Shown: in pieces, positions 45,061 to 54,384 of the stretch
Layout of the letters: every line of letters begins with the position of its first letter
How positions within the stretch are numbered: the stretch's first letter is position 1
From: Duganella sacchari
Lineage (GTDB): Bacteria > Pseudomonadota > Gammaproteobacteria > Burkholderiales > Burkholderiaceae_D
DNA length: 64,000 nucleotides
Assembly: GCF_900143065.1 (NCBI RefSeq)
Contig: NZ_FRCX01000004.1
Coordinates: forward strand, 124,001 to 188,000
Reading direction: 5' to 3'
Made by a program: the position numbers and the translations under genes
Notes under the pieces: model-generated
Databases searched by the model: none
What the model was told of the DNA's origin: nothing
What the model saw: the letters and a program-made list of their open reading frames with translations, nothing else

Positions 45061-46098
45061 ATGAGCAGGACCGACATCAGTAGCGCTGGCCGCTGGCGCT
45101 GGCTGTCGGGCGGGCGCCAGCGGCGTCAGGAAGAGATCATCCTGATGCTGCTGTGCGCCCTGAGTATCCCCAGCATTCTGCCGTTCGGCATCTACCGGCT
45201 GCTGCAAGGCAGCTGGGCCTCGGCTGCGGTAGACATGGCGCTGGTAAGCGGGATGTTTGCCGTCATCGTGCACGTCTGGCGCACTGGCCGATACCAGATC
45301 GCGAGCCTGGGCGTGACCATCTTCTATTCGCTCGGCATGCTGACCACCGTCTATCTGCGCGGTGTGTCGCTGGTGTACTGGGTGTACCCCACCATGATTG
45401 CCGCCTACTTCGTGCTGCGGCCGACAGTGGCCCTGGCCATCAACAGCGTCGGGCTGGTGGCGCTGGTGGGCATCCTGGTGTCGCAGTTGGCGGTGGTGAA
45501 CCTGATGACCATTGTCGTGACCATCGGCCTGGTGAATCTGTTCGCCTACATCTTTGCGTATCGCACCGGTTTGCAGAACAAGGAACTGCACACGGCCGTG
45601 GAGCTGGATTTCCTGACCGGCATCGGCAACCGCCGCGCGCTGGAACGTAAGCTGGCCGAGCATGCGCAGGAGCGCCGTCCGCATCTGGAATCGAGCCTGC
45701 TGTTGCTGGATCTGGACCACTTCAAGCAAGTCAACGACCAGTATGGCCATGCGGCGGGCGACAAGGTGCTGATACGCCTGGCGGAACTGATGCGGCGCCA
45801 CACGCGCTCGTCGGACCGCCTGTTCCGCTACGGCGGCGAAGAGTTCGCGATCATCGCCAGCGGCGCCGGCCTGAGTGCGGCGGCGCGACTGGCGGAGGGG
45901 CTGAGGGCCGCAGTGGCCTCAGCCACGCTGCTGGAGTCCCACCCCATCACCATTTCGATCGGCGTCACCTACATGAACAAGGAGCATACGCCAGCCGAAT
46001 GGCTGGCGCAGGCCGACAAGATGCTGTATGCGGCCAAGCAGGACGGCCGCAATGCAGTCCACGTGGCCTACGGTTCAGACTACGCCGAGAGCCTGTAG
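45061..46098 (+). CDS. Membrane diguanylate cyclase at the end of the RND operon
   Basis: A 345-residue protein with about six N-terminal membrane segments and a GGDEF-type domain whose active site reads GGEEF ('RYGGEEFAII'), a functional variant. 'RSSD' five residues before it is the RxxD inhibitory site, and 'LLDLDHFKQVNDQYGH' binds metal. It should make cyclic di-GMP. It starts 8 bases after the RND permease, so efflux and c-di-GMP production are probably co-expressed. Its 3' end overlaps the convergent methyltransferase gene by 24 bases. The ribosome-binding site is weak. Confidence 0.92.
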   Translation: MSRTDISSAGRWRWLSGGRQRRQEEIILMLLCALSIPSILPFGIYRLLQGSWASAAVDMALVSGMFAVIVHVWRTGRYQIASLGVTIFYSLGMLTTVYLRGVSLVYWVYPTMIAAYFVLRPTVALAINSVGLVALVGILVSQLAVVNLMTIVVTIGLVNLFAYIFAYRTGLQNKELHTAVELDFLTGIGNRRALERKLAEHAQERRPHLESSLLLLDLDHFKQVNDQYGHAAGDKVLIRLAELMRRHTRSSDRLFRYGGEEFAIIASGAGLSAAARLAEGLRAAVASATLLESHPITISIGVTYMNKEHTPAEWLAQADKMLYAAKQDGRNAVHVAYGSDYAESL

Positions 46099-47610
46099 CA
46101 TGGGCAGGCGGCTGGTCTGGAAACCGGCAGCCTGCACCTTGAGTTCCGCAAGATTCGCCGCATCGCCCTCCAGCGCCTTGCCGTCCTTGAGGACTGCCTG
46201 CTGCTGTATCTTGAGCAGCTGCCATGCGTATTCTGCCCATTCGTCTGACTGCTTTTTGCCTTCCACGTAAGCCAGCAGAAGCAGTTGCTGAACCACCGAC
46301 AGGGGCAACGCGCCGCCAGTGACCGGGCTGGCCAGATAAGCCAGGCCCCTGCCGTTACGGGCATACGTCAGCAGCGTCTTATTCAGCTGGGCGGTGCGGG
46401 GGCGGGCCTCGGCAATGGCATCATCATCTTGTGCCGCCACCAGCACGGCTTTTTCTGCCATCACCAGCGCACACTCCACTAGCTGGATCAGGTTGACCTG
46501 GTACTCGCGCAGTGCAAATTCGATTTCACCCAAAGTCCGTGGACGAAAATCGGACATCAGCTCCAACAACGGGCGGTAGACTTTTTCTTCCATGGTGCCC
46601 TGGCCCAGCGTGCCGGTGATGGTCATGTCCACTTCCTGCAGTGGGCGCATCATGACCAGGCGTAGTTGGCGTAGCTGGCTTACGCGTTCGAGCGCGTTAA
46701 GGGGACGTGGACCCTTGACCCAGTAGTCGCGCCGGAACTGCTGGTTGACGACGAAGTCGCGTACGCTCTCGCGGAATACCGGATCTGAAATCTCGTTGAG
46801 CAGCGTCTTCTGCTCGGCGCTCAGATGAAGCTGCGGCAGATGGTCCAGCGCCGTGGCGGAACAGCCGAAACTGAGTTTGGCCGTCTCCATCCAGTCTGCC
46901 ATTTCTGCAAACGACATGGGCAGCCAGTCGCGGTTGAAGTATTCATGCGCCAGATAGTGGCGGTCCTGTTTTTCCATGGCCTTGAGCTTTTCTCCGATCA
47001 AGGGATAGGCGCGCGCAAAAAGAGGATTGGCGGCCCACAATTTGTGGGCGAAGGCAATCGCGCTATCGACCTTGCCCACCACGCCCGCGCCGGGGGGCGT
47101 CATGATCTCGGCATGGCGTGCCAGCAGGTTGCGGACCGGGACCATGGCGCTCCAGCCTGGAGACGTGTTATAGCTGACGTAGACGATGCCGCCCACCTTG
47201 AGTTTGCGGCGGATGAAATCGACAATGATGTGGCGGTTCTCGTTGGAGATCCAGCTCCAGATGCCATGCAGGCCGATGTAGTCGAAATCGGGGAGGTCGT
47301 CACGGCTGCAAAATTCTGCAAACGACTGGTCGTACAGCTGTGCGCCATTGGTGTAGCTGGCCGCGAGATCGCGTGCAAACGCGGCCTGAGAAGGGTTGAA
47401 GTCGGTGCCGTACCAGGTGCTGCCGGAAGCGGCGGCGTGAACGTTGGCGCTGACGCCTTGACCAAAACCCAGTTCACAGGCAATGCCATGCTGGGGCAGC
47501 GCCAGGCCGGCATTGAGCATCAGCAGCTGCGCACGCAGCGGCGAGAGCTCAGCATAATAGCCATAGGTGTAACCAACATTTGCAACGTATCCGCTAGTCC
47601 AATCAGTCAT
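46075..47610 (-). CDS. SAM-dependent methyltransferase with regulatory domain
   Basis: A 511-residue class I methyltransferase. The SAM-binding motif I is 'CELGFGQGVS', followed by 'GTDFNPSQAAFAR' and 'YIGLHGIWSWI'. The long central region matches the methyltransferase-regulatory domain type (PF10119-like, from memory) and a C-terminal helical domain follows. Substrates of this family are mostly unknown; relatives are linked to surface polysaccharide or protein methylation. AAAGGA precedes the ATG. It is monocistronic and overlaps the convergent GGDEF gene. Confidence 0.9.
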   Translation of the reverse strand: MTDWTSGYVANVGYTYGYYAELSPLRAQLLMLNAGLALPQHGIACELGFGQGVSANVHAAASGSTWYGTDFNPSQAAFARDLAASYTNGAQLYDQSFAEFCSRDDLPDFDYIGLHGIWSWISNENRHIIVDFIRRKLKVGGIVYVSYNTSPGWSAMVPVRNLLARHAEIMTPPGAGVVGKVDSAIAFAHKLWAANPLFARAYPLIGEKLKAMEKQDRHYLAHEYFNRDWLPMSFAEMADWMETAKLSFGCSATALDHLPQLHLSAEQKTLLNEISDPVFRESVRDFVVNQQFRRDYWVKGPRPLNALERVSQLRQLRLVMMRPLQEVDMTITGTLGQGTMEEKVYRPLLELMSDFRPRTLGEIEFALREYQVNLIQLVECALVMAEKAVLVAAQDDDAIAEARPRTAQLNKTLLTYARNGRGLAYLASPVTGGALPLSVVQQLLLLAYVEGKKQSDEWAEYAWQLLKIQQQAVLKDGKALEGDAANLAELKVQAAGFQTSRLPMLQALGVV

Positions 47611-47710
47611 GACAGTCCTTTACCGGTAGAGAGGTTGTCAAATATTCTAGGCGATTTTGCAGTCTGCGGGCCGCACGGCATGCTGCTGCCGCTGGATGCG
47701 GCAAGTGCCT

Positions 47711-48286
47711 TTAGAAGGGACGTACGCCAATCAGCGGGCCATGTAGCCAGACGGCGAATATGCCCGCTCCTATGACGCCGGCTACGATGGTCAGCGCGGT
47801 GGCCGCGCCGTTACCGGCCGGGTAGACTGTCCCCATCGCCGCATCGCGCTTGCGGGAGGCGCGGAACAGCAGCACCGACCATGCCAGGAAGCTGCCAAAC
47901 AACACGATGTCGTGCAGTGTGCCGTTGGCGATCAGGTGAGCCAGCGCCCAGGTCTTCACGCCCAGCGTCATCGGATGGTGCAGCCTGGCCTTGATGCCGT
48001 TGCGCGGAATGTAGGCGGCGGTGATAAAGACAAACGCGATGACGGCCAGCAGGGCGGCGATATGGCGCGTGAATGGTGGCGGCGCCCAGACCACGACGGG
48101 CGTTTCGCGTGCGATGCCGTAGCCATAAATAATCAGCCCGAAACCGATCAGCGAGATCACCGAGTAGATGCCTTTCCACGCATGCTCGCCCAGACGCGCG
48201 CGCGTGGCAGTGCGCCAATCCTCCGCCACAATACGGACCGAATGTAGTCCGAGAAATATAATCAGGCCAAGTATCAGTATCGTCAT
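47711..48286 (-). CDS. NnrU family membrane protein
   Basis: A 191-residue protein with about five to six membrane helices and typical NnrU signatures: 'GLHSVRIVAEDWR' near the start, 'NGIKARLHHPMTLGVKTWALAHLIANG' and 'GSFLAW'. NnrU is linked to denitrification and nitric-oxide-responsive gene sets and resembles the methyltransferase-type membrane enzymes of the isoprenylcysteine family. AGGGAAG precedes the ATG. With the anaerobic ubiquinone and ribonucleotide reductase genes it hints at anaerobic respiration, though no nitrate reductase gene is seen. Confidence 0.9.
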   Translation of the reverse strand: MTILILGLIIFLGLHSVRIVAEDWRTATRARLGEHAWKGIYSVISLIGFGLIIYGYGIARETPVVVWAPPPFTRHIAALLAVIAFVFITAAYIPRNGIKARLHHPMTLGVKTWALAHLIANGTLHDIVLFGSFLAWSVLLFRASRKRDAAMGTVYPAGNGAATALTIVAGVIGAGIFAVWLHGPLIGVRPF

Positions 48287-48367
48287 CGCGCTTCCCTAAG
48301 GTTGATCTGGTGGCGTGACGATACACTGGTAAACCCGGCCATGCAACGGGCTGGCGTGGGGTAGCCG

Positions 48368-49252
48368 TTAGCGCAGCCGGCCCGCCAGATGGACCGCGGC
48401 GCCGTTGCCGGCCAGCCGCAATGCGCGCCAGCCGTCGGCGTCGGCGCTGCCTTCCGGCGCCACCTGCACTGATAGCGCGGCGCAGGGCAGGGGCACCGGC
48501 TTGACGAAGCGGATGTCGATTTCGTCAAAGCGCACACCCTGCCGCATCAGCACCTCATAACTGCGCACCAGGCTGCCGAAGCCGTGCAACACCATGCCGC
48601 GGAAAACCGAACGACGTGCCAACGGGCCGCACCAGTGGATGGGATTGAAGTCTCCCGTCAGCAGCGCAAAGCGCAGGCCATCGCGGTCATCCGCGTGCCA
48701 CAGACCAGCGGTAGTCCACTGCGGCTCGGGGCCGCGCTCCTGCTGCGCTCTGGGCGCGCGCGGGCCGGGCAGCAGGAAACTCATATGCAGCTGCGCTTCG
48801 ACCAGTGCCGGCTGTTGTTCGGTGCCAGTGGTGACCGCCACCACGACCTTGATGCGGCCAGGCGTTTCCTCGATGCGGTCAACACCGGCACGGACCAGCA
48901 ACGGCGTGCCGCGTGGCAGAGGACCGTGCACGCGCAGCGTCACGCCCTGGTTGATAACGGTGACAAGGCGATAGGGCATGCGCAACAGCAGCTCGCCCAC
49001 CAGCGGCAGGCTCCATTGCGACACCATATGGGGCGGCAGCTGGCCTGCATAACATCCGCTGGCGCCGGCCCAGGTCAGATACTGCTCCACCAGCTCATGC
49101 GATGGCGGCGCGATCAGGCGTTCCACCGGCGTGTTGACGCCATGGCGGGCGCGACGCAGTGCATGGGATATTGTATGGCCCACCACGCGTGCGCCGGTCA
49201 ACAGCATCGGCAGCTGATAGCGCAACAGGCCATAGGGCACAGCGGCCGTCAT
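48368..49252 (-). CDS. MaoC-like hot-dog-fold protein (acyl dehydratase family)
   Basis: About 294 residues from the ATG at 49252, which overlaps the stop of the upstream hydrolase gene (ATGA). The MaoC hydratase signature is 'LTGDFNPIHWCGPLARRSVF', giving the catalytic Asp/His pair, and 'MVLHGFGSLVRSYEVL' follows. The N-terminal half is a second, degenerate hot-dog region. Family members hydrate enoyl-CoA or related thioesters. It is last in a four-gene operon with an AGMO-like oxygenase and TonB receptor. The frame upstream to 49471 is a shadow in the hydrolase gene. Confidence 0.85.
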   Translation of the reverse strand: MTAAVPYGLLRYQLPMLLTGARVVGHTISHALRRARHGVNTPVERLIAPPSHELVEQYLTWAGASGCYAGQLPPHMVSQWSLPLVGELLLRMPYRLVTVINQGVTLRVHGPLPRGTPLLVRAGVDRIEETPGRIKVVVAVTTGTEQQPALVEAQLHMSFLLPGPRAPRAQQERGPEPQWTTAGLWHADDRDGLRFALLTGDFNPIHWCGPLARRSVFRGMVLHGFGSLVRSYEVLMRQGVRFDEIDIRFVKPVPLPCAALSVQVAPEGSADADGWRALRLAGNGAAVHLAGRLR

Positions 49253-50655
49253 GGCTGGACCTGTTTCACGACTGCCGCCAGCAGCGCCTGCGGTTGATAC
49301 AGCAGCTTGTGCGGCGTCAGTCCAAGCCGCACGACCACCAGTTGCTGCGACGGCACGATGGCGATGCTCTGGCCATCGTGGCCTTCCATCCAGTAGGTAT
49401 CGGCCGGCAGCTGGAAACGGGTGTCGGGATTCTGTCCTTCCGGCGTGTCGCCGGATGGTCCCCAGCGCCACAACTGGCCCTGGCCATACTGCCCGCCGGA
49501 CGCCGTCGCCACCTGCTGCATGCCCTCGACAAAACCGGCCGGCAGTATGCGCTTGCCTTGCCAGACGCCGTCCTGCAGCAGAAACTGGCCGAAGCGCGCC
49601 CAGTCCAGCGTGTTCGCATACATATAGCTGGAACCCACCAGATTGCCGCGTGCATCGGCTTCGATGATCGCGCTGTGCATGCCCAGTGGTGCGAACAGGC
49701 GGTCATGCGGCAGTGCCAGCACGCTTGCCGCAGTGGCGCTGTGCCCGGCGCCGGCAGCGGCGCGCTGCCAGATGCGCGACAGCAGCACCGTGGTGCCGCT
49801 TGAATAATTCCACTTGGTGCCCGGCGCCTGTTCGAGCGGCTGCGCCGCCGTGAACGACGCCATGTCCGGTTCCAGATACAGCATGCGCGTTACGTCGGAA
49901 ACGTCGCCATAGCTTTCGTTGTAGCGCAAGCCGCTGGTCATGGACATCAGCTGCGCCAGCGTGATCTGCGTACGGTTGTCTGCCTTGTCCTGCCAGAAGC
50001 CGCTCTGCGTCAAGGACAGCTTGCCGTCGGCGATCTGCATGCCTGCCAGCGCCGCGCTGACAGTCTTGGTCATCGACCATCCCAGCAGGGGCGTGGCGGC
50101 GTTGAAACCTGCGCCGTAACGCTGGGCAATGAGCCGGCCGCGGTGAATCACCGCCAGGCCGCGCATGCCGGGACCCGCCAGCGCATCCTGTTCCAGCAAC
50201 GCCTGTACCGCAGGATTGCTCTCCGCCTGCGAGCCGGTAGGCCAGGCCACGTTGGGCGAGGGCGCCCATATCTTGATCGGATTGAACTGGTACTGCGAGG
50301 CTTGCGCTACATCGCCATCCGGTACCGCCGCGCAACCGGTGCCGGGGCGGTAGACCGCCAGCCCATCGCCGACAAAACCCAGGAACTGCGCGCGCACCGT
50401 CTTGCGCTCCTGATCGACACGCACGCTCAGATGTTTGAGGATGGGGTGGCCGGGCGCCTGCACGTCATCGGCTAGCACGGCCTGCGCATCGCGGCCGGCG
50501 ATGAAGACATTGGAGCACACCATCTTGGCGCCGTAGTTTGCGCCCACCCGCAACAGCTCCGGCGGCTTGGTGGCCAGCACCACCGCCAGTGTCGCCGCAC
50601 CGCCTGCTGCAAGCACCACTACTGCCGCAGCAGCCAGTACGATTTTTGATGCCAT
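49249..50655 (-). CDS. Beta-lactamase-fold serine hydrolase, membrane-anchored
   Basis: A 468-residue class C beta-lactamase / penicillin-binding-family protein with an N-terminal hydrophobic anchor ('VLAAAAVVVLAAGGAATLAVV'). The SxxK nucleophile is S194-M-T-K197, the YxN-type Tyr is Y245, and 'WMEGHDGQSI' is the HxG-like third motif. This pattern fits esterases and 6-aminohexanoate-dimer-hydrolase relatives more than true beta-lactamases. It acts in the periplasm on an unknown ester or amide. Its ATG abuts the TonB receptor stop (TAA-ATG) and its stop overlaps the MaoC-like start. Confidence 0.9.
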   Translation of the reverse strand: MASKIVLAAAAVVVLAAGGAATLAVVLATKPPELLRVGANYGAKMVCSNVFIAGRDAQAVLADDVQAPGHPILKHLSVRVDQERKTVRAQFLGFVGDGLAVYRPGTGCAAVPDGDVAQASQYQFNPIKIWAPSPNVAWPTGSQAESNPAVQALLEQDALAGPGMRGLAVIHRGRLIAQRYGAGFNAATPLLGWSMTKTVSAALAGMQIADGKLSLTQSGFWQDKADNRTQITLAQLMSMTSGLRYNESYGDVSDVTRMLYLEPDMASFTAAQPLEQAPGTKWNYSSGTTVLLSRIWQRAAAGAGHSATAASVLALPHDRLFAPLGMHSAIIEADARGNLVGSSYMYANTLDWARFGQFLLQDGVWQGKRILPAGFVEGMQQVATASGGQYGQGQLWRWGPSGDTPEGQNPDTRFQLPADTYWMEGHDGQSIAIVPSQQLVVVRLGLTPHKLLYQPQALLAAVVKQVQP

Positions 50656-53049
50656 TTACATGCTAGCCCTGAATTCGACACCGATTGCGCGCGGTGGCGT
50701 GAGATAAGCATACGGCGCGCCGTATTGTTCCGTCTGACCGCCCAGCGACGTGATGTAACGCTGGTCGAAGACGTTATTGACGATCAATGCTACACCGTAG
50801 CGCGAAGTTGGGCTATCCCAACCGACGCGCAGATCGAATTTGCTCATCGCTTCGCCGGTTTTCAGCCTGGCGGTGCTCAGGCAGCTCAAGGCGGCGGTAT
50901 CGTTGTTGCAGCGCTGGCTGGTGGCATGCGTGCCCTGGAAGTTGACGCTGGCGCGGCCGGCGGCATATTCCCAGTTCATATTGATGCCGGCCATCGCGGT
51001 CAGGCGTGGCGTGCCGACTGGCTGGCCGCCCAGGTCCAGCGTGACTTTGCCGCTGGCATCCAGACGCTGGTAGCGCGTGTAAGTCTGGTCGATGTATTCG
51101 AAGCCGCCGAACAAGGATACGCGCGGCGATATGCGGATACGGCCATCCACATCCAGGCCATGCGCCTTCTGGTCGCTGGAGACCACGTTATAAGTCGGCA
51201 GCGTGCCCACGCTATATAGCTGGATGTCCTGCAGGTTCTTGAACTTGTAGGCGAACAGCGAAGCGTTGATGCTGGCGCGGATGTCCGGCAGCGCCATCTT
51301 CATGCCGGCTTCGAAGTTGGTCATTTTTTCCGGCTCAAAGCTGGGGTCCTGGCCGGTGCGCGTGGTGGAAGCCGGATTTGGTGGCGTGAAGATGTTGAAG
51401 CCGCCGGCCTGGTAGCCGCGTGACACGGAGGTGAACAGCAGCGTGTCCTTGTTGAGCTTATGGTCCAGCACCAGGCGCGGGCTCCAGTCGGTCCAGTCCT
51501 TTTCACGCTGGACCGGCGACGATGCCAGTTGCGCGGCGGTGCCAAAGATGACGTTCGATGGGAAGGCCGAAGCGTCCAGGCCAGCCAAGGGGCCGAAGCG
51601 GTTGAGGAAATTATCCAGTTGCGGCGATACTCGGCCCGGCACAAACCAGGTCATGCTCTTGTTGTCGCGCGTGTAGCGCAGACCGATGGTGGCGTTGGTC
51701 TGCGGCGTCAGGTGCCAGATGGTGTCGCCGTAGATCGATGCGGACCTGGTGCGCACGTCGCTGTAGTGCGTCTCATCCCAGTTGAATACCGTATTTGGGC
51801 TGATGCCCGGCAGGCCAGCTGCCGCAAGGCCGCCAAACAGCATGGCGAAATTCGGACTGCCGCCCTGGAACTGGCTCAGGGTATCCAGTGTGCCGGTGGT
51901 GACGTAGGCGCCCGCATCCTGATGTTCATTGTTGTGATAGAAGCTCAGGCCCGCGATCCAGTCCAGCTTATCGGTTTTGCCGGACAGCTTGAACTCCTGC
52001 TGGAAGCTGTGCGCGTGCTTGGCATCCTGTGTGGTCAGGTATAGGTCCGGGCGTGCACCGCCATCGTTGTCGGTCAGGTTGTGGGTCTGGAAGCGGCGGT
52101 AGGCCGTGACGGAATTGAAGGTCATGCCCGCCACAGGTGCCTCGATGCGCAGCGTGGCGCCGTCAAACAAACGGCCTTCGGTACCTTGCTGGTCGTTGGC
52201 CAGCGGTGCGTCGAACGGGTTGACGAAGTTGGCGACGTAGGCCGCGTCATAGACGCCGCGGTAGCCGCCCAGCGGCAGGTTGGGGTCTTTGATGACGCCA
52301 AAGGCCGGACGGCCATACTGTTCCATGTTCTCGTGCTCCCACGTGAACACCAGTTTGGCGGCGTCGAAGTCCTTGCGCAGCGACAGGCGAGTAGCCCAGT
52401 CCTTGTCGCCGCCGGATTTCTTGCCGGTGGCCGTATTGTCCGCCCAGCCTTCGCTGCCGGAACGCACCGCGACCAGGCGGGCTGCGAAGGTGCTGGAGAA
52501 CGGGTAGTTCATCATCACATCTGCATTGGCGCGGCCGAACTTGCCCAGTTTGACGTGGGCCGATGCATCCAGGTCATTGCCCGGTTCATTGGTGGTGATG
52601 GCGATGGCGCCGGCTGCGCTGTTACGGCCGAACAGCGTGCCTTGCGGGCCTTTGACGACTTCAATCCGCTGCACGTCGATGAAGTTCATCAGCGCGCCGC
52701 CGGTCTTGCCGGTGTAGACGCCGTCCACATAAATGCCAACCGGGGAATCGGTGGCGATGCCGAAATCGCCCGCCTGCACGCCACGGATGCCGAAGCTGGG
52801 CTGCGTAGGTTCGTTGGCATCGACGGTCAGACCGGGGATGTAGCCGTTGAGGTCTGCCAGATCCTTGGCGCCGACGTTGGCGATGTCTTTGGCGGTGACC
52901 ACCTGCATGGTCATCGGCACGTCCTGTACCAGCTGCTTGCGCGACTGCGCGGTGACGACGACGGACTGGATATCGTCAGCGGCCCACGCGGGTGGTACGA
53001 AGAAGGCCGCAGCGAGGCTGGCGGCAAGTACGGTGCGATTTGTTTTCAT
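50656..53049 (-). CDS. TonB-dependent receptor in the AGMO-like operon
   Basis: A 797-residue outer-membrane receptor with signal peptide ('LAASLAAAFFVPPAWA'), TonB-box-like 'SVVVTAQSR', plug domain ('QSFGIRGVQAG'-type region, 'GTLFGRNSAAGAI') and a 22-strand barrel ending '...VEFRASM'. The plug sequence is of the broad 'FyuA/PupB-like' oxidised-compound or siderophore group. The ATG at 53049 overlaps the stop of the AGMO-like gene (ATGA) with GGGAG upstream. The listed reading frame continues upstream to 53868 only as a shadow. It probably imports the compound acted on by the operon enzymes. Confidence 0.92.
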   Translation of the reverse strand: MKTNRTVLAASLAAAFFVPPAWAADDIQSVVVTAQSRKQLVQDVPMTMQVVTAKDIANVGAKDLADLNGYIPGLTVDANEPTQPSFGIRGVQAGDFGIATDSPVGIYVDGVYTGKTGGALMNFIDVQRIEVVKGPQGTLFGRNSAAGAIAITTNEPGNDLDASAHVKLGKFGRANADVMMNYPFSSTFAARLVAVRSGSEGWADNTATGKKSGGDKDWATRLSLRKDFDAAKLVFTWEHENMEQYGRPAFGVIKDPNLPLGGYRGVYDAAYVANFVNPFDAPLANDQQGTEGRLFDGATLRIEAPVAGMTFNSVTAYRRFQTHNLTDNDGGARPDLYLTTQDAKHAHSFQQEFKLSGKTDKLDWIAGLSFYHNNEHQDAGAYVTTGTLDTLSQFQGGSPNFAMLFGGLAAAGLPGISPNTVFNWDETHYSDVRTRSASIYGDTIWHLTPQTNATIGLRYTRDNKSMTWFVPGRVSPQLDNFLNRFGPLAGLDASAFPSNVIFGTAAQLASSPVQREKDWTDWSPRLVLDHKLNKDTLLFTSVSRGYQAGGFNIFTPPNPASTTRTGQDPSFEPEKMTNFEAGMKMALPDIRASINASLFAYKFKNLQDIQLYSVGTLPTYNVVSSDQKAHGLDVDGRIRISPRVSLFGGFEYIDQTYTRYQRLDASGKVTLDLGGQPVGTPRLTAMAGINMNWEYAAGRASVNFQGTHATSQRCNNDTAALSCLSTARLKTGEAMSKFDLRVGWDSPTSRYGVALIVNNVFDQRYITSLGGQTEQYGAPYAYLTPPRAIGVEFRASM

Positions 53050-54266
53050 GTCGTCTCCCATTGATTTGCTTTTATGTTTTTTTCCAGCCATAACGCAGCG
53101 CCCAGCGTGAGCGCCAGCACCGTTGCCCGCAGCAGCAACGGCGCCTCGTATCCAAACCAGTCCGGCAGCAATGTAAACGCCAGGCCAAGCAGCATGCCGC
53201 GTGCCTGCTCGATGCGCGCGCTCAGGCGGCGTCCTTCCAGCAGTGCGCCCACGGTAAAGGTGCTGGCGACAATCAGCAGCGCATACAGTGTCAGTTCGGG
53301 CAGCAGCAATGCCGGGCCGGTGGCAATCAGGTGTACGACGCACGGCACCAGCAGGGCGAATTGCAATGCGGCGTAGGCGGCTATCGGCGCTGGCGTGCCG
53401 GGACGGTAATGCTGGTACTGGCTGCCATCGAAATGGGGTAACGGTTCTCCCGTCCATGCGCCCGGGCCGCCCAGCCATACGTGCAGCTTTCTCCGCCAGC
53501 CCTTGACCTGCGTGGTGGATTGCCACAGGTCGGCGTAGTAGTGAAAATTGGCCCACAGCGGATTCAGGCTGCGCAGCGGCGAGCGTACGCCGTAGATGAT
53601 TTTCTCGTCGTCGCGTTCGTCGGCAAAGGTACCGAACAGGCGGTCCCACAGGATCAGGATGCCGCCGTAGTTCTTGTCGATGCAGTAGTCGTTCTGCCCG
53701 TGGTGTACGCGGTGATTGGAGGGGGTGACGAAGACGCGGTCCATCCAGCCCAGGCGGCCCACCATTTCGGTATGCACCCAGTACTGGTACAGCAGGTCGA
53801 TCAGTGCGACGCCGACCATGACGATGGGCGGCACGCCGGCCAGTGCCATCGGCAGGTAGAACACCCAACCAAAAATCCAGCCGCTGGATGTCTGGCGCAG
53901 TGCGGTGGACAGGTTATAGAACTCGGAAGAATGGTGCACCACGTGCGCAGCCCACAGCACAGCCACTTCGTGGCCCATGCGGTGCGCCCAGTAGTAGAAG
54001 AAATCGTAGACCAGCAGCGCCGCCAGCCAGACCCACACGCTGCTGATGGGCAGCGTGGTGAAACGCCAGTGATTGTAGACGGCGGTGTAAATGCCAAGCA
54101 CCGCCAGTTTGACGAACAGGCCGGTGACCTGACTCAGTACGCCGAGATGCAGACTGGTTAAAGCATCTGCGGTGTCGTAGGCTTTGACACCGCGGCGACG
54201 GGCTATCCAAACCTCCACCAGGATGGAGGCCATGAAGACTGGAATGGCAAAGACGATAGGATTCAC
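53046..54266 (-). CDS. AGMO / sterol-desaturase-family membrane hydroxylase
   Basis: A 406-residue integral membrane protein with eight-plus helices. It carries the FA-hydroxylase superfamily histidine motifs H95-x3-H99 ('HRMGHE'), H108-xx-HH ('HVVHHSSE') and H185-xx-HH ('HRVHHGQN'), plus H165. Close resemblance in the C-terminal half to alkylglycerol monooxygenase (AGMO/TMEM195) is inferred from memory. Such diiron enzymes hydroxylate lipids or ether lipids with O2. The start is a GTG at 54266. It is first in a four-gene operon with a TonB receptor, a hydrolase and a MaoC-like protein, all overlapping or abutting. Confidence 0.85.
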   Translation of the reverse strand: MNPIVFAIPVFMASILVEVWIARRRGVKAYDTADALTSLHLGVLSQVTGLFVKLAVLGIYTAVYNHWRFTTLPISSVWVWLAALLVYDFFYYWAHRMGHEVAVLWAAHVVHHSSEFYNLSTALRQTSSGWIFGWVFYLPMALAGVPPIVMVGVALIDLLYQYWVHTEMVGRLGWMDRVFVTPSNHRVHHGQNDYCIDKNYGGILILWDRLFGTFADERDDEKIIYGVRSPLRSLNPLWANFHYYADLWQSTTQVKGWRRKLHVWLGGPGAWTGEPLPHFDGSQYQHYRPGTPAPIAAYAALQFALLVPCVVHLIATGPALLLPELTLYALLIVASTFTVGALLEGRRLSARIEQARGMLLGLAFTLLPDWFGYEAPLLLRATVLALTLGAALWLEKNIKANQWETT

Positions 54267-54384
54267 GTGAGGCCAAGATCGTTTAAGTCGCTTCGATTAT
54301 GCCTACAACAATGCTTAATACTCAAGAAATTAGCGGCCATGTGACGCGTAACGAACACATTTGGGCCGCCAGCACGCTTGATAG

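Noticed and set aside
50656..53868. N-terminal extensions of several frames, for example the TonB receptor frame to 53868 and the pectin enzyme frame to 37599
   Set aside because: The true starts have ribosome-binding sites and signal peptides inside the frames; the upstream parts overlap other genes and show no domain.
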